Source of the DNA: Linanthus parryae
Lineage: Eukaryota; Streptophyta; Magnoliopsida; Ericales; Polemoniaceae
NCBI GenBank assembly: GCA_023055425.1
Contig: JALGPY010000001.1
Location: 29,997,001-30,061,000, forward strand
DNA length: 64,000 bases
Reading direction: 5' to 3'
In this document: piece after piece, positions 51,966 to 63,991 of the stretch
How positions within the stretch are numbered: the first letter of the stretch is position 1
Layout of the letters: each line of letters opens with the position of its first letter
Position numbers and translations under genes: made by a program
Notes under the pieces: model-generated
What the model was told of the DNA's origin: nothing
The model's database searches: none
What the model saw: the letters and a program-made list of their open reading frames with translations, nothing else

Positions 51966-53293
51966 TAGATGATCGGAAATGGCACAGGAAGAGTTGGGTT
52001 GTGTGTAGGGAGAGAGTAAGGCAGTAGTAATGTCTGAGAGAGAGAGATAGGGGTTTGGCAGAGCTTCCGCGTATGTCTGGTGTGTCCTCCTTTGTATGGA
52101 AAGGTTAACGTCCTATATATAACGGAGAATGTGACCGTTGTAGTGTGGTTAATGCGCCCATCAATGGCGGCTTAATTAGCTTAACCACAACGGCACGTTC
52201 GTCCGCGTATATAGGGACCGTTACAGCACGTTATGCGCGAATACCGGAACCGTTATGGGGTTGACCGGGTTTGACCGGATTGACCGGGTTTATGGAGCTC
52301 GTGCCATAAATCTCTCAAAGCAGTTACTAAAGGTCACGCGCGGGCTTGGCTCGCACGCGACAGGACTTACTCTAGCCTCCAAACCACTAAGTCCCTACAA
52401 GTCCCGTGAAGTGGTATGCGAGGGCCCTGTCTCGCAGCCCCCACATGGATCAGCGCGGCTGGTGATCCAGTCTGTGTGGAGCACAATATGGTGTGCTGGA
52501 TGGTTGCCACGTGGCCAAGATCTGTCAGCTCAGAAAGAACTATCTACATTAGCCCCCTTTCTGCGCGTGAAGACTCATAACCGGATAGACTTCCATGCGC
52601 AGAAACCAACGTACGCGTCGCCGCCACGCACCAATTCAAATATGAGTAAGTTCAGCCCCCGTGCGTGCCATTATGACCTAAAACCCTTAGAGTTGTGCCG
52701 TCTGGCCTTTAGGGCTTTAGGGGTGACGTCAGCTTGTCCTGTGATTGCGCGATTCGACGGTGACGGTTGCGATTCGACTACTGAAAGGACGCAACCCTTC
52801 ATTGTTTTCGGATAAATACTCTGTACTCTCCATTGTTGCAAAGCATCACTTCTTTCTCTTAAAGTGAATGATACCCGGAAGTCTTCAAGAGCAGATTCAG
52901 ATAATCAATCGCCAGTTCAAAATTGCAAATCGTCTTCTTCAATTGTCTGCATCCAAGCAAACTTTACAGAAACAAGGTTGGCCTTGTTCAATTTTGATTT
53001 AATATGCTAGTATATGCTTTGACCTGCGTTGGATCTGCAAACCCGTGACATATTATCCACTGAAAACTTATGAAGAGGCTCACAATCTTTGAATCCAATT
53101 TCGATTTAATCCCCCAATGATAAGGACCTTGAATGTAGGGTTTTTGAAATCCCTGATAATGCAAATGATTCCAATCTCTAATTTTTGAAATTGGTACCAG
53201 ACTGTTCATCTTTCTTCCAATAGATCTTGAATCTCGAAATTGAAACTGAAGTGTGCATATTTCTCCCCCCTTTTTTCTTGCTTTTCCGAAGGA
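51966..53293. other. Upstream region of the antisense gene, probably including the Tat 3' LTR
   Basis: No convincing coding frame. CCTATATATAACGG (about 52111) and GATAAATACT (about 52812) are TATA-like on the plus strand. The stretch is GC-richer than the host sequence. Confidence 0.45.
52261..52285 (+). promoter_or_regulatory. Three W-boxes (TTGACC) at about 10-bp spacing
   Basis: TTGACC occurs at 52261, 52271 and 52280. WRKY factors bind TTGAC(C/T). The group lies about 1 kb upstream of the antisense gene start within the Tat element. Function is inferred. Confidence 0.5.
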
Positions 53294-56200
53294 ATGGCAA
53301 AGACAAAAGGAACTAGACCCACTAAGGAGGACGAAGAAATACCTGATATTCCGCGAGCTCTATGGCAAAAGCCCCCTATCTGGGTGGAAAAGACTTCTAC
53401 CATGCTAGGGTTAAGGCAAAGAAACTGCCTACCCCTGTCCCTGGTGAGGGATTGCAAACATTAACCCCTCTAGTTAACTCGGCCCTGCTCGAATTGATTG
53501 GCTCCGAAGACGTGGTTCGATTGGGAGTCGAAAATGGGTACTTCCCGTATACTGCGATTTCCACCCAAGCTTTTGTTCAGAAATTAGACTTCATGGATGA
53601 GTGGATCGATCATGTATTGACTCATCATGCCATGACTCTAAACGATGCTGGCGTATACTTCGCAGTTCGTGCCATAAAGGGTGCTGCCGTGAAGCTGGAC
53701 CAGTCCATGCTTCTAAACCTTCTTTCCCGCTACTCGCCTGCGACTCACACATTTCACTTTGCTGAGTTCGAGGCTGCCCCCACGCTCGAGGATGTGCACA
53801 TGCTGTATGATATGTCTCCCGTAGGCGAGGTAGACCCTTTGAGTCCCTTGAGAACGGATGTAGAGATTGCTTTGTACCAGCAGATGGAGGAGTGCTTGTC
53901 AGAAGTAAAGAAAATTTCCACCCGGTGGACCACTACAGAAGTCCTTCCTGACTGGCAGTTGGTTGACACATCTGCAAAAAAAACTTGGAACAAGTGGGTT
54001 CAATACTTTTTCCGTGATTATGCGAACGGCAGCATCACCAAGAAGCTCTTGAGTCAAAACCCGAAGGCTACTACGTGGATGGCAAGGGTTATCACTTGAC
54101 CCTATGCGCCTTCCTCTGTGCCTGGTTGTCGAGGTACTTAATCGATGGCCACCCGCATGATGGGGTCTTCTATCACGTTCTGTCTCTTGCTGTGAAATTG
54201 GCCCTTGGCCAGAAAGTCGCACTCGGACCCTTGGTCTTGGGCACGCTGTACTACAGACTGGATCAGCTGGTCGTGGCAATGAAGGAATCGCGTGACCGCC
54301 TCGACATACTGACTTACATTAACATTGCCTTCTTGACAACGTGGGTCTTCGAGCGATGGCCTTCCTATGCCCCAGTTGCTTCTAATCCCATCAAGTGGTG
54401 TCCCCCAGGTGCGGTGGAGGAACGTAATAGTGGCAGAGCTGCGAGGTGGTTCGGAACAAACTACCCCAAGTGCGTCTGGAGCCTGATATGCGACAATCGG
54501 GAAGAGTTCATAGCCAGGCCCTATGCCATGTGTATTGAGAACGTGCGATGGTTTCCAAAACTGTATCCTTCTAAGGGTGTTGCCTTCTCAGAAGAGCTCC
54601 TCTTCGAAGGTGGAGAGCATTTCCACGAGCGCTATCGCGAATTCTTTTGCTGGTGCCTGCGAGGTTCCCTTCCTGCTCTCGCAGAGCATGTTCGTGAGCT
54701 CGCGCCGAGGTACGAGAGGATTACCGTGGGTGTTGATCCCACTCGCGTTTCTCCCCAATTCGGCTTCGATGCAGTGGCACCATCGATCTGGCCGCAGTCT
54801 ATCATCAGAGGCTGCTATAAGCGTTTGTTGTCAAAGGAGTGTAAAACAATCTTGCTGAGCAATCTCCCCTTCGAGCAACCTGCAGGTAACCGTGAAGGCG
54901 GCTGTTCCAGAAACTGGCTCGCATACTGGAACGCCCAGCAGACAAGGTTTGAGACGCAGTCGATCCCCCAGCCAAGCAGAGCTCCTGTGATCAAAAGGAA
55001 TTCTTTTCCTTTTCGTCCCAATTGTAGCCTGGACGAGTCTGAATATGGTTGCTATTCATTGCTGGACCGCGAGAACCATCTGTGTCACTCCATCATTCTA
55101 GATGAAAAGATCGCTGCGGTTAGAAAAGGCGAATCGCATGTCATCAGATATAGCGAAACTTTTGCTAAGGTAAGCAACTTATCTTGCATGCGCTAAGCTT
55201 CTTTACTTCAGTATATTGAAAACTTCATACTACGCTTCCTGCTGTAGTGCCATGTGCGGAGGTTTGCATTTGGTGAGCGTTCCAAATCGCTGGTTACCAC
55301 CATGGTTACTTCAAGAAGGCAAGGACAGCCGTTTCGGCTGGCATCGAGAATGGATCCCGAGGTCGAGACCAGGATTCGCGAGGTCATGAATGCTTTTGCT
55401 GATTCGCTAATAGACAACACTCCGGCCTTGTCTCCCCCTAGAGATGATCCGTCTCCTCCAGCGACTGCTGCGCCAAGAGCGAAGAGGCCCAGGCAAAGAG
55501 GAATTACAATTTCTTCCCCTAGAAGCGCTCCAACTTCCCCTCCTGCGAGGTCCCTTTCTGCCAGGGATAAAGGTAAAGGTCTCATGACCGGTAAAGCGCG
55601 GAAGGAGCTCGCAGTGGAGACCTTCGTTCCGTTCGACCAGGAGGAAGAAGAGGAGAGGCGGGAGCCAAGAGAAGGAGATGAAGAAGAGGAAAGAATTGAA
55701 AATGTCAGAGTCAGAGAGGAAGATGCGATACATGAGGAAGAATCAGGGGGTATCTCAATCGTACTTCTCTTCTCATTATCTTAACTCTTTTGCAATCTGG
55801 TTTGAACAAATTGTTTCTTCGCAGATGATGATGATGAGACCATCATTGGCCTTTTGGCCAAGAGGCAAAAGAGGGGTGCTCATTCTGGTGTTTCTGATGA
55901 AACCATAAGCGAGGACATTCTCGCCGAGTCCAGGAGGACAGCTGCGGAAGCTGCTGAAAGGAGAAGGAAGCGAGAAGAGGAGGAGCTCGAGCGTGTGAAG
56001 CAGAGGAGCCTAGAAGAACAACACGTCGATGACCTAGTGCGTCCAACTGACGAGGAAGATGTGCTTCCCGAAGAGGTGGCTCCTCGAGTGGAAGAGGAGG
56101 ATATGGCTCCAGAAGAAGATGCGGCAGCTTTAGAGCAAGCCCCAACAGATTTTGAAGAAATCGCAGGCGGCAATGAAGGTGAGATCTTTAATCTCGCAGT

Positions 56201-57605
56201 AACTTATCGAGACGTTATTGTTGGTGCGTTAAAGCATGGTGTGTCAAAAGCTGACATTCGCCGTTGGCTAGTAGGCAAGTGCGGTGAACCCTCAGGTAAT
56301 CATTTGGACAATATGCGTGAACTAGGCTTAGCAACTCAAACATAATCATGACTGGTTTCTTCGCGCCCCAGGTCACGCTCACCTTAAAGAAATGCTTAAT
56401 GAAGACACATTAATAGGGCAAGGTTCCACGTCCTTAGCGTATTACGAGGATACTGCAATCCCACCTTCGCGTGGAGGTGCTTGCTCTTAGCTTATCAAAG
56501 ATAGTAAAATAATATACGATACAAGTTACCTCACACCATCGCCTTTTGTATCGCAGGAAATGCTGATGAACCCGTGCTGGAGCAAAGGAGTCAACCTTCT
56601 GCGTCCTATGTCCCGGTGCCGAGTTCTCATACCGAGAAGCCCGTCGCAGCTGCTGAATATGCAGGAGAGCCCCTTGAGGACGTCATCGAACTTTCTGATG
56701 ATGCCGAGGCTGACACTGTGTTAATGAAGGAAGATGCCTATGCTGGTGCTGAAGAAATAGGAACGAACGCTGCTGATGCTATCGCACTTGAAGGTATCCC
56801 TCATCAAGCTGCAACTTCTGCTACCGCCATGCCTCCGGCAATGACTGAGTCGGCAGCACCTATTCTTGTGTGGAACTTTTGGGGTTCGCAGGTCCGGGCT
56901 GCAATCGCACCTGGTGCGGCTTATACTCTTCCCCCCAACTATGAGGAGTTAGAGCTCGCAGCTGATAGAAGGGCAATGTAGCGAGGACAGTCTTCAACTA
57001 CCCCAGCAATGCGCATTCCTTCTCTGCGCGAGATCCTTGAAGGAACTGGTATGTCGTGATTTGCTGTTCGCATCTTGCATTCTTCATTTGCGAGTTTGAT
57101 AGTCTAACTTGGCTTTGACATTGCTTTAGGTTTGAAGCAAGCTGACGTGGACTGGCTAGTTCGGATGCGCCTCTCCTACCCCCAATCATTTGCAAGGTCT
57201 CTGGAGATAGGGCCCTTCGACAGGAGGCTATTTCTTACTGAAGCCATCTGGATTTTGGAGCAGCTGTCCGCGACCACACCTGCGACCATTTCTCCTCAGA
57301 GCGCGGAATTGCTTTTTAGCATGTGCCAAAATCTTCTCGCCAAAGTTCAAGGCAAGCTGGGCTTCAAGTTTCTTATCAAAAGAGTTACCCTGATTCGCGC
57401 GACCGTGACTTTGAAACGCGGCCACCAAAGCCTCGCAGCTGAGAAGCAGAAGGTAGAGCAGCAAAAGCAAAAGGTTGAAGAGGCTGTGAAGCTCTTTCAT
57501 GAGATGAATGCCAAATGCGAGCAATTGAAGCAAGAAGTGGAGCAAGTGGAAAATCTGAGCCGTCAGTTTACTCCTCATGACTCCTTGATCAAGGGTTTAT
57601 TTTGA
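53294..57605 (+). pseudogene. Antisense ORF of the Tat element: plant-mobile-domain protein, five exons, disrupted
   Basis: Exon 1 (53294-55169) begins MAKTKGTRPTKEDEE and carries a plant mobile domain (PMD, aminotransferase-like), e.g. MDEWIDHVLTHHAMTLNDAG, FAEFEAAPTLEDVHMLYDMS and CAFLCAWLSRYLIDG. Exons 55248-55749, 55825-56178, 56557-57048 and 57130-57605 follow with GT-AG borders in matching phase. They encode a Pro/Ser-rich then Glu/Arg-rich acidic middle and a coiled-coil tail (EKQKVEQQKQKVEEAVKLF). Breaks: a frame change near 53360, another near 54070 and TAG at 56979-56981. PMD proteins occur both in plant genes (MAIN/MAIL) and as antisense ORFs of retroelements. Here the position inside the Tat element indicates the latter. 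Role is unknown. Confidence 0.8.
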
Positions 57606-58985
57606 TTTTTGAAAAGTAGCAGATAAGTAGCTGAAACATTATTGTAATGTTGCTAGGGTTTCTCCCCCCCTTTTTTTTTCAAAAAGAAGAATTGAAATGC
57701 CCGTTTTGCCCTTTCCGGGATTTGCTAGAATATCTCTGTGCATATCAAATTATGACTTCAGCAATTGATATTCTGCCTTGATTTTCGCGCTAATTGCTCA
57801 TTAGATAAGCACGCTTTCCTTGGGAAGTCCAACCGAATCATGAACATCCGTCATTAATTAGGATACGCAACCGAATCGTCGTAGCCTTTAGTAGGGTAAT
57901 TGATTCAAGGCGTAAGTGATTGATCCTTACCCTCTTTTCAAATTCTGCTGACTCATCTTGGAAACTGAAGAGTCTCCACAAGGTCTATATAAACCCTGCC
58001 TTTTGCTATTTGGGTTCTTCATCCCAAAATGTGGTTTGCCGTGAGTCCTTACGACTGCTGGCTTCAACGCTTGTTTTTCGTTGATTCATGGCAGCTTCAA
58101 GTTGTGAGACCTGAGTTTGTGCTTTGCGCTATAGAAATAGTTTCCAAGATCTGCTTCATAAGGCTTATTGATCTTCATAACTGTCATAAAGAAGATACAG
58201 ATAATACCTCATGTTTTCTCGAAGAATTTTCTTCGTCTATTATGCTTGCAGGTCATGTTTCCGGCCGCCTCCCGGCGAGGTGCAGCGCCGTACTGACCTT
58301 GCTACCGACTCGTAATGAACGGCGGGATTCTCCTCCAGCATGCCCGGAGGAGAATTTCTTGACCCCACGTTCGTGAGCTCAGGGTGGCGAGCCATTGTGC
58401 TAGTTTTTGTGGACAAGGAGCCCATTGCCCGAGGAATAACTGCTCCCCTGTTTTGTACGGCTGCATATGCCAGAACAGGTGGTTCCTCTGGCACATATCT
58501 TGATCAGACAGAGGCCTTGTCAGATCCTGAGATCTTGGACATAGCGTCACCCAGGTCTTGCGGTTGTAGACATAGCGGGTAGCGGGCTGATCTTCTCGCA
58601 GGAGCGCCCTACTTGCTACGGATCTTTGGTCGCAGACCTTTGTATCGCATAACTTCTGCTAGGACCGTTAGGTCCATCGTTTTTCAGTTAGGATTTCCCC
58701 GATGTGTAACTTCTCGCTTGTAAGTTACCTTTTAGATGCATTGTAAGCCATGTGGGCTGCGTAGTTAGCTTGATTTGAGCTTTTTCGCTTGTAAGCTGTT
58801 ATCTAGACAGATAAATTGTAAGTCCTTTTGACTCATAATGATAAATCGTTTTGTATGATTTGCTGTCTTGTTACAACAAATTACAATTTCGCATGCGTAT
58901 TGGCAAATTTCGCCTTCTGTAGTGCTATATACACACTTTTGCATTGTCGCTTATGATTTTCTATCTGCCGTGTAAATTCGCAGAT
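57606..58985. other. Non-coding spacer of the Tat element
   Basis: Between the antisense gene and the tandem array. A 115-codon plus-strand frame (58029-58376) begins MWFAVSPYDCWLQRLF but has no recognised domain; it could be a lost exon. TATA-like CTATATAAACC is at about 57984. Confidence 0.45.
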
Positions 58986-59755
58986 ATGTTTTTTTAGATC
59001 GTTCGAGATCGTGTTTGCGCAGCTTTGCTATCCTTTGCAGATAGGCTTGTGATTTGCTTTAGATTCGAGTGCGAGTGCTATCTCATCAGATAGGCTTTTC
59101 TAGATCACTTAAGATAATTTTGCATAATGCTGCTATCATGGCAGATGGACTTAAGAACCATTTTAAAATCCCATTTGTATAGTGCTGCTATCGCGGCAGA
59201 TAGGCTTAAGAATCGTTTTAAGATCGCACTTGTATAGTGCTGCCATCGTGGCAGATAGGCTTGAAAGATCATTCAAGATCACGTTCGCATGAGCTGCTAT
59301 CGTGGCAGATAGGCTTAGAAGATCAATTAAGATCGTTTTCGCATGGGCTGCTTATCGTAGCAGATAGGCTTAGAAGATCAATTAAGATCGTTTTCGCATG
59401 GGCTGCTATCGTGGCAGATAGGCTTAGAAGATCAATCAAGATAGTTTTCGCATGAGCTTCTATTGTGGCAGATAGGCTTAGAAGATCAATTAAGATCATT
59501 TTCGCATGAGCTGCTATCGTGGCAGATAGGCTTAGATGATCAATTAAGATCATTTTTGCATGGGCTGCTATCGTGGCAGATAGGCTTAGAAGATCAATTA
59601 AGATCGTTTTTGCATGGGCTGCTATCGTGACAGATAGGCTTAGAAGATCAATTAAGATCGCTTTGTATAGGCTGCTATCGTGGCAGATAGGCTTAAAAGA
59701 TCAACTAAGATCGTTTTTGTATGGGCTGCTATCACGACGGATAGGCTTTCGTTAA
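58986..59755. repeat. Tandem array, 54-bp unit, about 14 copies, Tat element
   Basis: Each unit has the core GCTGCTATCGTGGCAGATAGG followed by CTTAGAAGATCAATTAAGAT and CGTTTTCGCATG. Copies at the left (58986-59200) are diverged; those at 59290-59700 are nearly uniform. CTATC...GATAG within the core can form a small hairpin. The period is a multiple of three, so two long but meaningless frames stay open through it. Such arrays in the 3' part of Tat/Ogre elements are known to seed satellite DNA. Confidence 0.93.
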
Positions 59756-59804
59756 CAGTAATAATGAACTAAATGAAGCAATAAAGACAGCTAGAAGCAT
59801 AAAG

Positions 59805-59890
59805 TTCTTCTCATTTGGGAGAAGTCTTTTATTATAGAACTCTCATATGGGAGAGATGAGATTACAATTCTCTCATATGGGAGAGAAGAT
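59805..59890. repeat. Duplicated CTCTCATATGGGAGAG motif
   Basis: CTCTCATATGGGAGAGA occurs twice, 31 bp apart (about 59841 and 59872), with a related CTCATTTGGGAGAAG at about 59810. Each is nearly palindromic. Confidence 0.8.
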
Positions 59891-59954
59891 GTGCGAATCA
59901 TAGCTATACAGAGCATAAGGCAACGTTGTAATATAACGCATATAATGAGAGAAG

Positions 59955-61144
59955 TCAAGGATAATACTTCTTAATCCAGCGCATGTTGACTGAGCTTGGG
60001 GTTGAGGTTGTTCCGTGTGACTTCCGTATGCTGCAGTAGCCACTGTCAAAGACTTCTGTGACTTCAAAGGGTCCTTCCCAATTGGCTGCGAATTTTGGGT
60101 GAGCCGCCTCTCGCATGCAATGGTCAGATGCGCGCAAGACCAAATCTCCAACTGCGAAATCTCGACGTTGGACTGTTTTATTGTACGCACGAGCAATCCT
60201 TTCTTGGTATCGTTTTTTGGTCCTTTTAGCTTGCTCCCGCTTTTCTTCTAGCAGGACTAAGTCATGGTCGCGTTGATTGTCGTATAATGCGTGGAAAGCC
60301 AATCTTGCAGAGTTAACCTTTACTTCCGCAGGTACCACAGCCTCAGCACCATAGCATAGAAGGAATGGTGAGACCCCTGTGGGTGTCCTTGGAGAAGTCC
60401 GGTAAGCCCACAGGGCTATGCTCAAAGAATCAGCCCACTTCTTGTGGTCATCTGCGACCATCTTGCTCAAAATTCTGAACAGCGTCTTGTTGGTTGCTTC
60501 TGCTTGCCCATTCCCCTTCGGGTAGTACGGGGTGGAGCATATCTGCCTGATGTTGTATTCTACTAGCTTCGCAGCCACCTGAAGATTAACAAAAGGAGTG
60601 CCATTATCCGAAAGGATGGTGTTGGGAATTCCGAACCTGCATATGATGCTTTCTTGGATGAAATGGACCACAGCTAGCGCATTTGCCGTCTTCAGCGGTA
60701 TCGCTTCTACCCACTTGGTGAACAACTCAGTCGCGGTGAGAATGAAGTGATTCCCATGTGAGGTTGGTCGAATGGGACCAATAAAATCCAGAGCCCATGT
60801 GTGAAACGGCATGGTGTTCCCAATGCATGTAGATCTACAGCAGGAGCGTGCACTAGATTACCTTTACATTGACACTCCTGGAAGCGTCGTACTTTGGTGC
60901 GACAATCAGCCTCCATAGTGGGCCAGAAATATCCAATTGAGAGGAGTTGTCTGCATAATTTCGCACCTCCCTGATGTTCCACCTGGTGAGAAAGGTCCAT
61001 CACTTCTTGTGCTTCCCTGCCGTCTAGACATCGCAGCAAGTTACCTTCATGGCCCCTTCGCCAAAGCAGATTTTCTTGCACCACATATCGGGCTGCTTTC
61101 CTCCTTAGTTTCTCAGCTTCTTTTCTTGATTCGGGTACAGTACC
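59955..61144 (-). pseudogene. Tat integrase
   Basis: The catalytic core frame (60812-59955) has TWALDFIGPI (first Asp), LSDNGTPF (second Asp) and YPKGNGQAEATNK (Glu), completing D,D-35-E. A C-terminal domain follows with FAVGDLVLR, KFAANWEGPFEV and MRWIKKYYP. The zinc-finger part (61084-60813) is in another frame, so a frameshift lies near 60812. There SHQVEHQGG and RRFQECQC show one expected Cys replaced by Phe. The in-frame TAG at 61147-61145 separates it from the RNase H region. Confidence 0.9.
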
Positions 61145-62752
61145 CTAGGTGAGAAAATCAAAGAGTGGTTTCCTCCAATCCGCATCATCATCGGTCAGAG
61201 CAATGAGTAAAGCATCTTTGATTAGTGCGCAACTCTCGCACTTTCCTTGTATTAGTGCTGCGGCCGTTGACATGTCCGGCCAATGGATGCCATATCTCTG
61301 CGCTTTCCGATAGATTGACACCTCACTTTCCCCGCAGGCATGTTGGTGAATCTTTTCTAACAGCAACTGTCCTTCTTGCTCGGAGACGCATCGCATAAGT
61401 ATTCCGCCAGGGCCCTTGTAATAAAGGGTGTTGTCATGTATGCAATACCCCTTTGTGGATGCCCAGTTCTCGCTGCTCGTGCCTTCTGCGATGGACCGTA
61501 AGATTGACTTTCTCCAGTCCGCATCGTCCATGCATTCATCGTCGCACGTGTCTTCTGTTAACGCCGAGGATGTTCGCACTTCAATCGAGATTCTTGCAGG
61601 ACATTTGTCCGTGCTAACTTTGGATCCCAAGGTAGCCAAAGCGTCAGCATGCCTGTTATCCGCTTGGGGATTGTGCTCGTACCTAACGTCGCAGAATTGT
61701 TGCACCAGTTTTTGTACCAAGGTCCGGTAGGACAGTAGATTTATCTCCTTCAAACCATACTCGCCCGAGGCTTGTTTGACGATTAGCTTGGAGTCCCCCA
61801 TAACCTTCAGATTGCTTACTTCCAAGGCCTTTGCCGCGCGAAGCCCCGCAATGAGGGCTTCATATTCTTCTTCATTGTTGGTGACTGCGAAGTCAAGCTT
61901 TGCGGACATCTGTATGACTTCCCCATCTGGTTTGGTCAAGACTATCCCAATGCCTCCACATTTCCTTGTTGACGAGCCGTTAAAATGGAGCGTCCAATAA
62001 GGCAAATTACCTGCATAGATTTCAGGTCCCTCCAATTCTTCTTCAATCACAGGCTCATGACTGTTATCGGGAAATTGTGCCAGCAAATCTGCCACCGCCT
62101 GCGACTTGATCGCCCGCGGTCGCACGCATGTGATGTCATATTGGGAGATGGTCATATACCATTTTGCCAATCTTCCCCCAGGAGTGGTGTGAGTCAGAAG
62201 ATATCGTATGGTATCACTCTTTGTGACCACCACCACTTTGTGCGAAGCGAAGTAGTGTCTCAGCTTCTCTATTACAAAGAATAAGGCAAGGCAATGACGC
62301 TCGATGTCTGTATACCTTGATTCTGCGGGTTGCACAATGCGAGAGATGTAATAGATGGGCCTTTCTTGACCCTCGTACTCCTGATCCAGAAGAGCTCCTA
62401 TAGACTTCCTTGTTGACGTCAGATACAGCAAAAGCGGTGATCCTAGCTGAGGTGCGATCATTACTTTTGAAGATGTCAGCAACTCCTTTAGTTTCCCGAA
62501 CGCAGCTTCGTGCTCCGGAGTCCAGTTGTATACGTCATCTTTCTTGAGAAGATCACTGAAACAGAAAGTAATTTCGGCAATCGCTGGGATGAATCTTCGC
62601 AGATATGATAGCTTTCCCAAGAATGTTTTCAAGGCACTCTGGTTATGTGGCGGAGTCATGCCGGTGATGGCTGATACTTTCGCAGGGTCAGGCTCGATCC
62701 CTTGGCGATGCACCACGCATCCCAAGAACTTTCCTAATGTTACCCCGAATGC
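61145..62752 (-). pseudogene. Tat RNase H and second (archaeal-type) RNase H
   Basis: The frame continues RT with FLGKLSYLRRFIPAIAE. It then has the gypsy RNase H (QERPIYYISRIVQPAESRYT, LRHYFASHKVVVVT) and a second RNase H starting WTLHFNGSSTRKCGGIGIVL, with NNEEEYEALIAGL, VMGDSKLIV and NRHADALATLG. In the second RNase H the first catalytic Asp (normally FDGSS) is Asn. Two RNase H domains in tandem are a mark of the Tat lineage. Confidence 0.9.
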
Positions 62753-63493
62753 TCACTTCATGGGGTTCGTCTTCAATTGAAAGCGTCTGCATCTGTTGAA
62801 CACTTTCCGCAAATCCGCCAGATGGTTTGCCTCCTCCATGGATTTAACAACCAGGTCATCCACGTAGAATTCCACTTCCTTGTGCATCATGTCGTGGAAG
62901 AGGGCCATCATGGCCCGCTGGTAAGTTGCACCTGCGTTTTTAAGACCGAAAGGCATCACCGTATAATTGAATACTCCCACTGGGGTGATGAATGCGGTTT
63001 TCCGTGCATCTTTAGGGTCCATCTTGATCTGATTGTACCCACTGAAGCCATCCATGAAACTGAACATGCGATGACCCGCTGTCGAATCGATAAGTAGATC
63101 AATGTTGGGGAGCGGAAAATCGTCCTTGGGGCAGAAACGATTGAGATCCCAGAAATCCACGCAAATGCGAAGCTGTCCATTCTTCTTTACCACTGGCACA
63201 ATGTTGGCCAGCCATGTGGGATGGTGATTCGGCTCTATGAATTTGGCATCCAGGAGCTTGACAATCTCCTGCTTAATCTTCACGTTAAGCTCCGGCCTGA
63301 AGCTTCTTGTGCTCTGCTTTACCGGCTTGGATCCCGGAATGACGTCCAACCGATGCATGGTGATGCTCGTGTCCAGACCGGGCATCTCATCGTATTCCCA
63401 TGCGAACACGTCCTTGTAGTCGGTCAGGAGCTGTAGTAGTCTTTCCTCCTCTTCGCCTGTGAGCTCCGCACTTAGAAAGACCGGCCTCTTCTT
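62753..63493 (-). pseudogene. Tat reverse transcriptase
   Basis: The frame reads FAWEYDEMPGLDTSITMHRL, VVKKNGQLRICVDFWDLNRF, MDGFSGYNQIKM, TVMPFGLKNAGATYQRAM and EFYVDDLVVKS (YVDD catalytic box). TGA at 62755-62753 replaces the usual Cys codon in NPMKCAFGV; TAA at 63496-63494 precedes it upstream. The common CVDYRDLN is CVDFWDLN. Confidence 0.92.
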
Positions 63494-63991
63494 TTATTCG
63501 TTCGGGCTTAGGAACACCTCCTTTAGCTCTTGCTTTTGCGGTCTGGGTTTGTCTTCCATGCATTCGGGTGCTTCTTTGAGTTTCTCTTCCAGAGTGCTCG
63601 GCATTGGTCTTTCTGCCTCCGCGACATGCTCGATTTGGTTGATTTGCTCAGGGATATCCCCATGCCCGCGTGGGGACACCCCCGCGCACCTTCATATGCG
63701 ATAGCATTTCTTCCCGTTGGCATAGAAACTCTCTATCTCTTTGCCTTCAGGATTATACTTTGCTATTATCTTCAGAGTGTACGCGTTCTTTCGCTGGTAG
63801 GCAATCCGCGGCGCTTCTTCTCGCGTGGGCGGCTTTTCCTTGGCATCCTCCCTTGTCACCATCACTCCCGCAGGTGACTGATCTTTGATATCTTCCCATA
63901 GGGGTAAAGGAGAGGGGTTGAATGGTCCCGGTGTTTGCTCGTCCGCCATCTCGGTGAACCAAACCGCCTCACTGAGATGTGCTTCATCCAT
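63494..63991 (-). pseudogene. Tat gag-pol segment upstream of RT
   Basis: Two frames in the same phase are separated by TGA at 63694-63692. The upstream one has ADEQTPGPFNPSPLPLWEDI and KNAYTLKIIAKYNPEGKEIE; the downstream one is charged and low in complexity. I cannot identify a protease active site (D-S/T-G). The element continues past base 64000. Confidence 0.6.

Noticed and set aside
52255..52815. 186-codon plus-strand frame upstream of the antisense gene
   Set aside because: Composition is unlike protein, no domain is visible, and it lies where the LTR or promoter of the Tat element is expected.
53294..57605. A host MAIN-like gene unrelated to the retrotransposon
   Set aside because: It sits between the tandem array and the expected 3' LTR in antisense to pol, the known place for Tat antisense ORFs, and it carries frameshifts and a stop; a host origin remains a lesser possibility.
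59237..59553. Long open frames on both strands through the repeat array
   Set aside because: The 54-bp period is divisible by three, so a stop-free unit stays open; no start context or protein family supports coding.
58986..59755. CRISPR-like array
   Set aside because: Units are contiguous tandem repeats without unique spacers, in a plant retrotransposon.
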